Positions 47,701 to 55,313 of a DNA stretch of 64,000 nt are shown one piece after another. A program made the translations under genes and the position numbers. The notes below the pieces were generated by a model. That model was not told the origin of the DNA. It saw only the letters and a program-made list of their open reading frames with translations, and ran no database searches. Origin of the DNA: Globisporangium splendens. Taxonomy: Eukaryota; Oomycota; Peronosporomycetes; Pythiales; Pythiaceae. Within the stretch, counting starts at the first letter, position 1. Every line of letters starts with the position of its first letter. The stretch covers positions 1 through 64,000 of the forward strand of contig VFIW01000020.1 of assembly GCA_006386115.1 (NCBI GenBank). The letters run 5' to 3'.

Positions 47701-49844
47701 AGTCATTGCCTGCCAAACTCGAGTCAAAGCTTGCTCGGTTTAGTTATCACGACGGGTTATTGTGGCATCAACTGTCCAACTTCGATTACCCGCGTGTGTA
47801 TGTACCGCATGACCAGGATCTGAAACTTTCGATCCTTCATGAGTTTCACGATGCGCCAGCGAGTGGGCATCTGGGGCGTGAAAAGACCTTCTTGCAAGTG
47901 TCCAATGTGTTTTGGTGGCCACACCAGTACAAATGGGTGGCCAATTATGTACGTTCATGCGAACAGTGCCAGCGCGTGAAGCCTGCGGGCAAGAACAAAG
48001 CGCCGCTGCATCCGCTGCCGATTCCGCAAGATTGCTGGAAGTCGGTCAGCATGGATTTCGTCTTCGGTTTCCCGGAAGACAAGGCGCGCAACACAGGCGT
48101 CGTCGTGTTCGTCGACCGACTGAGCAAAATGGTGCATGTTGCGCCTGTGCGCAAGCATGTCACTGCCCAAGAGACGGCGTGCCTATTTTTAGAGCACGTG
48201 TTCCGCTATCACGGCTTGCCCGAGTCTATTGTATCAGACCGGGACCCGCGTTTCACCGCTGCCTTTTGGCGCGAACTCTTCCGCCTGCTCGGCACAGATC
48301 TGGCGATGTCCACTGCCGATCATCCCGAGACAGACGGGCAAACCGAGCGCGTAAACCGTGTCGTCGAGGATATTCTTCGCAGCATCGCTGTCGATCATCC
48401 CCGCGACTGGAGCCGCTGGCTGCCGTACGCCGAGTTTGCTATAAATAGCAGCGAGCACGCCTCTACGGCCGTGACTCCGTTCTATTTTAACTCGCTGCGG
48501 CACCCGCGCGTACCCGCCACTCTGTTTGAGGGCGTCGAATATTCTGCGGTGGGAGGGCAACTCGCTGCGCTCGATGCGAGTGCGCGACCTCCGTCACCAG
48601 ACGTGGCGTTAACCGCTCACGTGGACGCGCGCGATGCGCCGCCTGTGCGGTCGCACTTCGAATCTGTCACGGTCTTACCGGACGGCACGCGTTCCACATT
48701 TGGAGAGAAAAACACGGTACTGAGTTACGGTACTCGTGTCCCTATAGATCGATCTTCCACGGTACTGAGTTACGGTACTCGTGTCCCTATAGATCGATCT
48801 TCCACGGTACCGAGTTACGGTACTCGTGTCCCTATAGATCGATCTCCCACGGTACTGAGTTACGGTACTCGTGTCCCTATAGATCGATCTCCCACGGTAC
48901 CGAGTTACGGTACTCGTGTCCCTATAGATCGATCTCCCACGGTACTGAGTTACGGTACTCGTGTCCCTATAGATCGATCTCCCACGGTACCGAGTTACGG
49001 TACTCGTGTCCCTATAGATCGATCTCCCACGGTACCGAGTTACGGTACTCATGCCAAAAATAGCCAGTCTCAGACAGAATCAGGTGACTGCTCGTGCGAG
49101 CGTCAGCCACGAAAGGGAGAGCGCGCGGTGTCACCCACCGGCGCAGAAATAGATCTCTCTGCAGCACGCGCTGCGAGAGCAACGAAAAAGCAAGACAAAG
49201 CCGTCGCGGCAGCGCGGCAATTTGTCGATGAGCGCGCAGCATTGTTGCGTCGCGTACGCGACCAACTAGCTGCTGCGCAAGACAAGCAGAAGCTCTACGC
49301 CGATAAATCGGGTAGAAAGAACAAACAAACGTTTTGTGTGGGTGATAAAGTGCTATTGAGCATTAAAAACCTACCAAACGATGCAGTCACAACGCTCCCC
49401 AGCGGGAGCAAGTTGTTGCCACGATTCATCGGGCCGTACACTGTTGTGGAGAAGATTGGAGACTTGAATTACAAGCTCGATCTCCCAACGCGAATGGCAA
49501 CGCACCCCGTGTTTTACGTGGGTTTGCTGAAACGCTACCATGACGCTACTGCGGATTCTTATCCCAGTGCGGGAGCACGTCGGTCTCATCAGGGGGCTCA
49601 GACGCCGCCCATCGAGACACGAGCGCGTTGTGCCTCTCCCAAAGCGTCTTCACTCGCGGAGCGTACCTCGCGTGGAAGTTCTTCCCGCGGACATGGTACT
49701 CCTCCAGCATCTGACGAGCTTCCCCTCAGCTCCGTCTCAAGCGCCGTCACCCTCTGCTTTAACAGCGAGGTCTCGTCCAGATATTGCTGGCGAAGGGCAC
49801 GGACGTCTTGCTGTAGTGCCCCCAAAGACGATGCGTTCGCGTGA
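44712..49844 (+). CDS. pol: Pol polyprotein: protease, RT, RNase H, integrase
   Basis: Expressed by the -1 shift; the first ATG in the frame is at 44799. Aspartic protease with the unusual active site DCGAS (44904) and LILGMPWL; an Ala/Gly/Ser/Pro repeat tract (45268-45483). Reverse transcriptase (FSALDLMDGFYQI; catalytic YFDD at 46704-46715). RNase H at about 47140-47520 (DASDFAIGCAL, DHASL, LADALSRRP). Integrase zinc finger (HEFHDAPASGHLG with CEQC) and core (SMDFVFGFP, VSDRDPRF, HPETDGQTERVNR). A 45-bp minisatellite, then a GPY/F-like segment (RFIGPYTVV) and HPVFYVGLLKRY. The frame then runs into non-conserved sequence and stops, while the chromodomain lies in the +1 frame. Confidence 0.93.
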   Translation, partial: GKRNVSVEAGRSTETDSIASASPTTRVVQMGSLVPGALGNKAPSEMLVYSADVKGYEKKMTVLVDCGASQNFVSKSALKQSLQAYERLVHTGKREKMIVRLADGSTVHTEGVRVELSFRFCDFVCKETFVVLAMGSKYDLILGMPWLAKHQPWIDWRARTIGSSTPSSDEERRLREYFHAMDVSIEHAAAGSPAGRHAAAGSPASSAHAAAGSPAGRHAAAGSPASNTHAAAESPARRCAEAGSPAKRYTVAGSPVCAEAPESPDVDTGAQVCGSRASEPAPASDSDSTGVHASASSYHPDGAVLELRTARSRVRINRRGRRKLSARKRDSALASVAEETAASHTIAPSLDAAAASLRAFDRISDPSIDRAHVDVALRRAKRSPEANATDEVFFAEFAALHGLPSTVEAIVSLEEMSFELFLTELERDQIREIVVPTAFTRSELCTSSTADESVLESDKQRRFAAQDWDAVKGSPYFDLLWEFKDVFPDKVPSALPVDRGVRHEIDLEPGSKYCVTRQWPLPREQVEAIDEFFAKRALAGHVRESKSPHSSPTFCVRKATGGWRIVHAFNKLNAATIPAQTPIPRKDVLIDSMGGSTVFSALDLMDGFYQILMRESDVPLTAVSTPSGMLWEWLVMPQGLKNAPATFNRLVTHLLRPHRAYAPSYFDDIFVHSRAEGDLRAVDVHKRHLRSVLQCLRDNSLYCNLKKCIFGASEIPILGCYVGKAGVRADPEKIKAIADWPIPKNVKDLRKWLGLANYLHKYSHNYAARVRPLTHLLKKDVEWDWTSDVMNAFIDVKESLVRAPVLALPDHTKAFSVVCDASDFAIGCALMQKDDDGHERVVSYQSRLLKAAEKNYPVHDKELLAIKYALLKFRVHLLGATPFVVYTDHASLRTAINSPHLSQRMARWLAFFSEFNFRVEYKPGKENVLADALSRRPDYESSVDNSADALCSERAPDLMHLSISRVQTKLKDNIQSLYPKDDECRLLIAHFDGSSKESLPAKLESKLARFSYHDGLLWHQLSNFDYPRVYVPHDQDLKLSILHEFHDAPASGHLGREKTFLQVSNVFWWPHQYKWVANYVRSCEQCQRVKPAGKNKAPLHPLPIPQDCWKSVSMDFVFGFPEDKARNTGVVVFVDRLSKMVHVAPVRKHVTAQETACLFLEHVFRYHGLPESIVSDRDPRFTAAFWRELFRLLGTDLAMSTADHPETDGQTERVNRVVEDILRSIAVDHPRDWSRWLPYAEFAINSSEHASTAVTPFYFNSLRHPRVPATLFEGVEYSAVGGQLAALDASARPPSPDVALTAHVDARDAPPVRSHFESVTVLPDGTRSTFGEKNTVLSYGTRVPIDRSSTVLSYGTRVPIDRSSTVPSYGTRVPIDRSPTVLSYGTRVPIDRSPTVPSYGTRVPIDRSPTVLSYGTRVPIDRSPTVPSYGTRVPIDRSPTVPSYGTHAKNSQSQTESGDCSCERQPRKGERAVSPTGAEIDLSAARAARATKKQDKAVAAARQFVDERAALLRRVRDQLAAAQDKQKLYADKSGRKNKQTFCVGDKVLLSIKNLPNDAVTTLPSGSKLLPRFIGPYTVVEKIGDLNYKLDLPTRMATHPVFYVGLLKRYHDATADSYPSAGARRSHQGAQTPPIETRARCASPKASSLAERTSRGSSSRGHGTPPASDELPLSSVSSAVTLCFNSEVSSRYCWRRARTSCCSAPKDDAFA
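45268..45483 (+). repeat. In-frame repeat coding AAAGSPA units
   Basis: Degenerate direct repeats, with a period of about 66 bp for the double unit, encoding HAAAGSPAGR and HAAAGSPAS-type blocks between protease and reverse transcriptase. Probably a flexible linker expanded by slippage. Confidence 0.85.
48716..49055 (+). repeat. 45-bp coding minisatellite in pol
   Basis: Seven full units and a partial eighth of a 45-bp sequence encoding TV(L/P)SYGTRVPIDRS(S/P). It lies between the integrase core and the GPY/F-like segment. The period is a multiple of three, so the frame is kept. Each unit contains TATAGATCGATC and a palindromic ggtac-rich segment. Confidence 0.95.
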
Positions 49845-50133
49845 ACCATCTGAACCATCGCATCAGGTGCAACCACCGATGCTGAAGCGCGGTAGGGCGC
49901 CACCGGTCCCGCTGATTGATAAGCAGGGACAGCGCCACTACCATGTCGAGCGCCTGCTGCGTGTGCAGCGGCGCAAGGGGAACACCCACTACCTTGTGAA
50001 GTGGCGTGGATACGATTTGTCGCAGAGCTCATGGGAGCCTGCTGAGCGCCTCCTCGAGGACGTTCCCGACATGGTCGCCGCTTTTGAGCGTGCGTTGATG
50101 GCGAGTGAGACTCGTCCATCTGTCGCTTGTTAA
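49540..50133 (+). CDS. Chromodomain segment of pol in +1 frame
   Basis: The +1 frame relative to pol is open here and encodes a clear chromodomain near 49937-50090 (YHVERLLRVQRRKG, HYLVKWRGYDLSQSSWEP). Such domains at the integrase C-terminus bind modified histone tails and steer integration. There is no ATG-led structure specific to it; it should be the C-terminus of Pol. An indel somewhere between about 49550 and 49900, or a second recoding event, separates it from the pol frame. The coordinates are those of the open frame, not of a proven protein. Confidence 0.75.
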   Translation: MTLLRILIPVREHVGLIRGLRRRPSRHERVVPLPKRLHSRSVPRVEVLPADMVLLQHLTSFPSAPSQAPSPSALTARSRPDIAGEGHGRLAVVPPKTMRSREPSEPSHQVQPPMLKRGRAPPVPLIDKQGQRHYHVERLLRVQRRKGNTHYLVKWRGYDLSQSSWEPAERLLEDVPDMVAAFERALMASETRPSVAC

Positions 50134-51082
50134 TACCGAGACTCGTGCGAGCACGGTCATCACTCTTTGTTGCTTCGCGGTACTTTTGTACGCGCTGCAC
50201 AGCGAATTGCATGCGCTGGCTACGTTGTGCCCCAGGATCGGTGGCCAATGTACGCGCAGTCCCAAAGCGTTTCACACCGGTTCTTGATGCCAAGAACGCG
50301 GTTTCGTATTGATCCTCGGTCTCACCTTCGTAAAGGATAACCGGGATCGGGTGCACGCGCAGTGCCCCATCACGTCCTCGCAGATCGGCTTCGCGCCATC
50401 GTGCGAACTCGGAGTCATACCTCTCGAGTGGAACCCGCGCCCGTGCAAGTAAATTTGCCGGGGTTTTCGCTGTCGGCCATTCCTTTGGCGGCGGCATAAC
50501 GGGAAGCGAAAAATGGACGGAACCTTTTGGTGGTGGTTCCAGTCCGGTCTCATTGTTGGTAATGATGACCTCCTCCTTCTCCCTTTCATTGACAGTCTTT
50601 GCGACGTCATTCTCTTCCTCCGTCCGATAAATCGAGACGTCTGCCGAGGGATTTCGCTCCAACTCGTGCAGTTCGGGGCTACCGCTCCCGTAACGCAGCT
50701 CCTCATACTCGACCCACTCGTCGATGGAGTCGCGCCTCACGGTGATGCCTTCCTCTTCCTCCCCTTCCTCGGGTGAGTACTCTTGGTAGTCGACTGCCGT
50801 GTCGTCATCGGCGTCGCTTGCCCTGCTCATCGGCTTGATGGCAGGGAGATCGCCAAATTGCAGCTCACTGACACCGTCAGGAGCAGTCTTCGATTGAGTC
50901 GACTCGTCGTCGCTCATGCTCACGTCTTCCGTGGCAGACGTGACCGCAGCGGCAGCGCGTTGTTTTGCGCTTGCCGCCTCGCGCTTCTCAGCGCCGAGCT
51001 TCTGCAGTCTTTGAACGAGTCCTTCTGCAGGACCGCTCGCGCTTCGGGCGATCTTTTCGCGCACCGATTTGTTCGTCGCCAT
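49598..51082 (-). CDS. Antisense ORF near the 3' end of the gypsy element
   Basis: 494 codons on the opposite strand, from an ATG in good context (gtgATGgcg) at 51082; the frame is open further upstream to 51202. No similarity is recognised. It has an acidic Glu/Asp/Ser-rich N-terminal part, a PPPKEWPTAKTPANLLARARV motif region, a WREADLRGRDG segment, and a C-terminal heptad region that looks like a coiled coil (LGALQQDVRALRQQ, LLKQRVTALETELRG). Between 50134 and 51248 no sense ORF competes, so this is not a shadow of pol there. It overlaps the chromodomain region antisense. Antisense ORFs at this place are known in some plant Tat-lineage gypsy elements; no link is claimed. Confidence 0.55.
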   Translation of the reverse strand: MATNKSVREKIARSASGPAEGLVQRLQKLGAEKREAASAKQRAAAAVTSATEDVSMSDDESTQSKTAPDGVSELQFGDLPAIKPMSRASDADDDTAVDYQEYSPEEGEEEEGITVRRDSIDEWVEYEELRYGSGSPELHELERNPSADVSIYRTEEENDVAKTVNEREKEEVIITNNETGLEPPPKGSVHFSLPVMPPPKEWPTAKTPANLLARARVPLERYDSEFARWREADLRGRDGALRVHPIPVILYEGETEDQYETAFLASRTGVKRFGTARTLATDPGAQRSQRMQFAVQRVQKYREATKSDDRARTSLGINKRQMDESHSPSTHAQKRRPCRERPRGGAQQAPMSSATNRIHATSQGSGCSPCAAAHAAGARHGSGAVPAYQSAGPVAPYRASASVVAPDAMVQMVHANASSLGALQQDVRALRQQYLDETSLLKQRVTALETELRGSSSDAGGVPCPREELPREVRSASEDALGEAQRARVSMGGV

Positions 51083-51231
51083 CACGTGTGCGTTCACACT
51101 TGTGATGTTGCGATGCTTTTCGGAGAGATTTGCACGCGTGTTCGCAGTGCCTCTCCCGAAGAATTCTGACCACGACTTCGTGCGTCGTAGCGTGGCCACC
51201 ACTCTTTCGAAACCACTCCCGTGTTTCGCAC

Positions 51232-51248
51232 TTTAGGTGGGGGGGTGG
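51232..51248 (+). promoter_or_regulatory. Polypurine tract
   Basis: Purine-rich run (aggtgggggggtgg) immediately before the TG of the 3' LTR, the expected plus-strand primer site. Confidence 0.65.
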
Positions 51249-51796
51249 TGTAACGGGGTCACACGCTAAGTTGCACCGCAGCAACTTAGCTCAATCTGTT
51301 GGCATTGGACTAAGTCCGCATGCAACTAAGGTTTCCGTACTTAGCTACGAGAAACACCAAAGCAGCCGATCCATTAGGTTCGCCGCACTTACTCGAACCA
51401 CAAAGGTAGCCAAGCTACTCTGATTAGAGGTCGGTCACAGACACGACTCTCATAGGCTAAAACTATATGCTTTTAGACCAATTGAATAACACGGCAATTC
51501 AGAGCCATCCACTTATGTCCACATTGAAATAAGCGGAGGTTCACTATGCTAGATAGTGAACTAAAGATAACTCAGGGTGTCCTGCAGAGGGCAACCCCCA
51601 ACAAATAAACAGTTCCATTTTTACCTCTGACTAAGTCTTTAGTTATTGACGGTTACTCTATAGAGATCTATAGGTAACCGATCGTTGCACTGCAGGAAGC
51701 AGGCAACAGCTCTTGGAACAGAGTCCTTGAGAGAAGTCGTGCACACGCTTCCTCACACACGTACCGTGCTGCGTAACTCGGAAGTGTCCGGTTACA
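51249..51796 (+). repeat. 3' LTR
   Basis: Begins TGTAACGGGG and ends CCGGTTACA, giving short inverted ends TGTAAC/GTTACA. Followed directly by gtatgcacaggtggtg, a mid-spacer array sequence. Confidence 0.93.
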
Positions 51797-51958
51797 GTAT
51801 GCACAGGTGGTGTGTGTGTGTGTGATTGAGCAGCAGGCTGATGGGATGGTGCGAATGAGGGAGCGGTAGTGATGTGTGCATGTGTCAAAAATGAGGATGG
51901 CTGTGTTACTTCAGGAGTGGGACGGTGATCAAAGAGATGATAGATCGATTAAAGAGAT

Positions 51959-52031
51959 CGCCCCCCGTGGGGCTCGAACCCACGACCACTGGCTTAAAAG
52001 GCCAGCGCTCTACCGACTGAGCTAGACGGGC
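51959..52031 (-). tRNA. tRNA-Lys(UUU)
   Basis: Identical 73-nt copy; first tRNA after the gypsy element. Confidence 0.95.
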
Positions 52032-52660
52032 ATGAGTGCCTCTTGCACCACCCACAGCTCACGCGATCGAGTCCCGCTATGGTCTCTCGGAAAACACACA
52101 CACACACAGGGTTTGCATCAAAAATAAAGTGGTCAAAAGAGATTGACTCTATAAAATAATAACCTGTAAGAAGTGGTGGAAGAATTGTCGGTCTGAGTTC
52201 CCCCGCTCCGAACCAGTGACGAGGGGTTGCACAAAATCAATACTCAAAGAGCCAAATGACGCAATAGAAGTACACTGAGTAGGCGAAAGCGCAGTGAGTC
52301 AGTCAGTGCCAAGATCGGTCAAGTAGTCCGAGTACCTCGGCAGTGTGGTGGCTCGCAAGTACCCGAGCGGGAGCTTTGACTCAAGAGCGAGTAGGTACTC
52401 GGTCGCGAAAGAGAAGAGAAGATGTGTTGGGTCGCGGTGAGACTGAAATGCTCGAGAGGATGGATGTATTGAAGTGTGCGGTAGCGAGACGCGGCACTGT
52501 ATGCACAGGTGGTGTGTGTGTGTGTGATTGAGCAGCAGGCTGATGGGATGGTGCGAATGAGGGAGCGGTAGTGATGTGTGCATGTGTCAAAAATGAGGAT
52601 GGCTGTGTTACTTCAGGAGTGGGACGGTGATCAAAGAGATGATAGATCGATTAAAGAGAT

Positions 52661-52733
52661 CGCCCCCCGTGGGGCTCGAACCCACGACCACTGGCTTAAA
52701 AGGCCAGCGCTCTACCGACTGAGCTAGACGGGC
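52661..52733 (-). tRNA. tRNA-Lys(UUU)
   Basis: Identical copy, 702 bp after the previous gene. Confidence 0.95.
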
Positions 52734-53367
52734 ATGAGTGCCTCTTGCACCACCCACAGCTCACGCGATCGAGTCCCGCTATGGTCTCTCGGAAAACACA
52801 CACACACACAGGGTTTGCATCAAAAATAAAGTGGTCAAAAGAGATTGACTCTATAAAATAATAACCTGTAAGAAGTGGTGGAAGAATTGTCGGTCTGAGT
52901 TCCCCCGCTCCGAACCAGTGACGAGGGGTTGCACAAAATCAATACTCAAAGAGCCAAATGACGCAATAGAAGTACACTGAGTAGGCGAAAGCGCAGTGAG
53001 TCAGTCAGTGCCAAGATCGGTCAAGTAGTCCGAGTACCTCGGCAGTGTGGTGGCTCGCAAGTACCCGAGCGGGAGCTTTGACTCAAGAGCGAGTAGGTAC
53101 TCGGTCGCGAAAGAGAAGAGAAGAGAAGATGTGTTGGGTCGCGGTGAGACTGAAATGCTCGAGAGGATGGATGTATTGAAGTGTGCGGTAGCGAGACGCG
53201 GCACTGTATGCACAGGTGGTGTGTGTGTGTGTGATTGAGCAGCAGGCTGATGGGATGGTGCGAATGAGGGAGCGGTAGTGATGTGTGCATGTGTCAAAAA
53301 TGAGGATGGCTGTGTTACTTCAGGAGTGGGACGGTGATCAAAGAGATGATAGATCGATTAAAGAGAT

Positions 53368-53440
53368 CGCCCCCCGTGGGGCTCGAACCCACGACCACTG
53401 GCTTAAAAGGCCAGCGCTCTACCGACTGAGCTAGACGGGC
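53368..53440 (-). tRNA. tRNA-Lys(UUU)
   Basis: Identical copy, 707 bp after the previous gene. Confidence 0.95.
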
Positions 53441-54069
53441 ATGAGTGCCTCTTGCACCACCCACAGCTCACGCGATCGAGTCCCGCTATGGTCTCTCGGA
53501 AAACACACACACACACAGGGTTTGCATCAAAAATAAAGTGGTCAAAAGAGATTGACTCTATAAAATAATAACCTGTAAGAAGTGGTGGAAGAATTGTCGG
53601 TCTGAGTTCCCCCGCTCCGAACCAGTGACGAGGGGTTGCACAAAATCAATACTCAAAGAGCCAAATGACGCAATAGAAGTACACTGAGTAGGCGAAAGCG
53701 CAGTGAGTCAGTCAGTGCCAAGATCGGTCAAGTAGTCCGAGTACCTCGGCAGTGTGGTGGCTCGCAAGTACCCGAGCGGGAGCTTTGACTCAAGAGCGAG
53801 TAGGTACTCGGTCGCGAAAGAGAAGAGAAGATGTGTTGGGTCGCGGTGAGACTGAAATGCTCGAGAGGATGGATGTATTGAAGTGTGCGGTAGCGAGACG
53901 CGGCACTGTATGCACAGGTGGTGTGTGTGTGTGTGATTGAGCAGCAGGCTGATGGGATGGTGCGAATGAGGGAGCGGTAGTGATGTGTGCATGTGTCAAA
54001 AATGAGGATGGCTGTGTTACTTCAGGAGTGGGACGGTGATCAAAGAGATGATAGATCGATTAAAGAGAT

Positions 54070-54142
54070 CGCCCCCCGTGGGGCTCGAACCCACGACCAC
54101 TGGCTTAAAAGGCCAGCGCTCTACCGACTGAGCTAGACGGGC
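54070..54142 (-). tRNA. tRNA-Lys(UUU)
   Basis: Identical copy, 702 bp after the previous gene. Confidence 0.95.
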
Positions 54143-54778
54143 ATGAGTGCCTCTTGCACCACCCACAGCTCACGCGATCGAGTCCCGCTATGGTCTCTCG
54201 GAAAACACACACACACACACAGGGTTTGCATCAAAAATAAAGTGGTCAAAAGAGATTGACTCTATAAAATAATAACCTGTAAGAAGTGGTGGAAGAATTG
54301 TCGGTCTGAGTTCCCCCGCTCCGAACCAGTGACGAGGGGTTGCACAAAATCAATACTCAAAGAGCCAAATGACGCAATAGAAGTACACTGAGTAGGCGAA
54401 AGCGCAGTGAGTCAGTCAGTGCCAAGATCGGTCAAGTAGTCCGAGTACCTCGGCAGTGTGGTGGCTCGCAAGTACCCGAGCGGGAGCTTTGACTCAAGAG
54501 CGAGTAGGTACTCGGTCGCGAAAGAGAAGAGAAGAGAAGATGTGTTGGGTCGCGGTGAGACTGAAATGCTCGAGAGGATGGATGTATTGAAGTGTGCGGT
54601 AGCGAGACGCGGCACTGTATGCACAGGTGGTGTGTGTGTGTGTGATTGAGCAGCAGGCTGATGGGATGGTGCGAATGAGGGAGCGGTAGTGATGTGTGCA
54701 TGTGTCAAAAATGAGGATGGCTGTGTTACTTCAGGAGTGGGACGGTGATCAAAGAGATGATAGATCGATTAAAGAGAT

Positions 54779-54851
54779 CGCCCCCCGTGGGGCTCGAACC
54801 CACGACCACTGGCTTAAAAGGCCAGCGCTCTACCGACTGAGCTAGACGGGC
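54779..54851 (-). tRNA. tRNA-Lys(UUU)
   Basis: Identical copy; last tRNA of the array in this window. Confidence 0.95.
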
Positions 54852-55064
54852 ATGAGTGCCTCTTGCACCACCCACAGCTCACGCGATCGAGTCCCGCTAT
54901 GGTCTCTCGGAAAACACACACACACACACAGGGTTTGCATCAAAAATAAAGTGGTCAAAAGAGATTGACTCTATAAAATAATAACCTGTAAGAAGTGGTG
55001 GAAGAATTGTCGGTCTGAGTTCCCCCGCTCCGAACCAGTGACGAGGGGTTGCACAAAATCAATA

Positions 55065-55313
55065 GTGCACTTTTGTTTGGGTGCGTGTGATGATGATCGT
55101 GCAGGAGGTGGGTTGGGTGGTCGCGGTTGTGGTCGAGTAAAACTCTGAAGTATTAATTACTAGGCTTAACCTTATTACATACTGGGTTTTTGAAGAAAAT
55201 CAAAAGTTTCCAGTCTGGTGCGAACTTAACGAGTGCGTTTGACTTTGCTCTATTCATATATCACGTTTTGTCGATTTCCCCGCCTGCCACTTCGACCTGA
55301 TTCCATTTTCCAA
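55065..55313. other. Unique intergenic DNA / 5' region of UNC93-like gene
   Basis: First non-repeat sequence. An AT-rich stretch lies at 55140-55200. An initiator-like CATTTTCCAAAT at 55303-55314, directly before the ATG, is a weak promoter candidate that would leave almost no 5' UTR. Nothing else is recognised. Confidence 0.4.

Larger units (their letters stand above)
42955..51796 (+). mobile_element. Ty3/gypsy retrotransposon with chromodomain
   Basis: An 8.8-kb LTR element: LTRs of about 546 and 548 bp, primer-binding site, gag, pol in the order protease-RT-RNase H-integrase (Ty3/gypsy order), GPY/F-like segment, chromodomain, an antisense ORF, and a purine-rich tract. The LTRs differ at several substitutions and small indels, so it is not a brand-new insertion. 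The two flanks do not match: the left flank is inside a tRNA gene and the right flank is mid-spacer, with no target duplication. Confidence 0.95.
51797..55064. repeat. tRNA-Lys tandem array, block D (5 tRNAs)
   Basis: Starts in the middle of a spacer, contains four complete second-type units (periods 702-709 bp) and ends in a partial spacer, where it passes into unique DNA after acaaaatcaata. Confidence 0.95.

Noticed and set aside
48675..49052. Minus-strand ORF of repeated STVTRYRGRSIYRDT units
   Set aside because: It is only the reverse reading of the 45-bp minisatellite.
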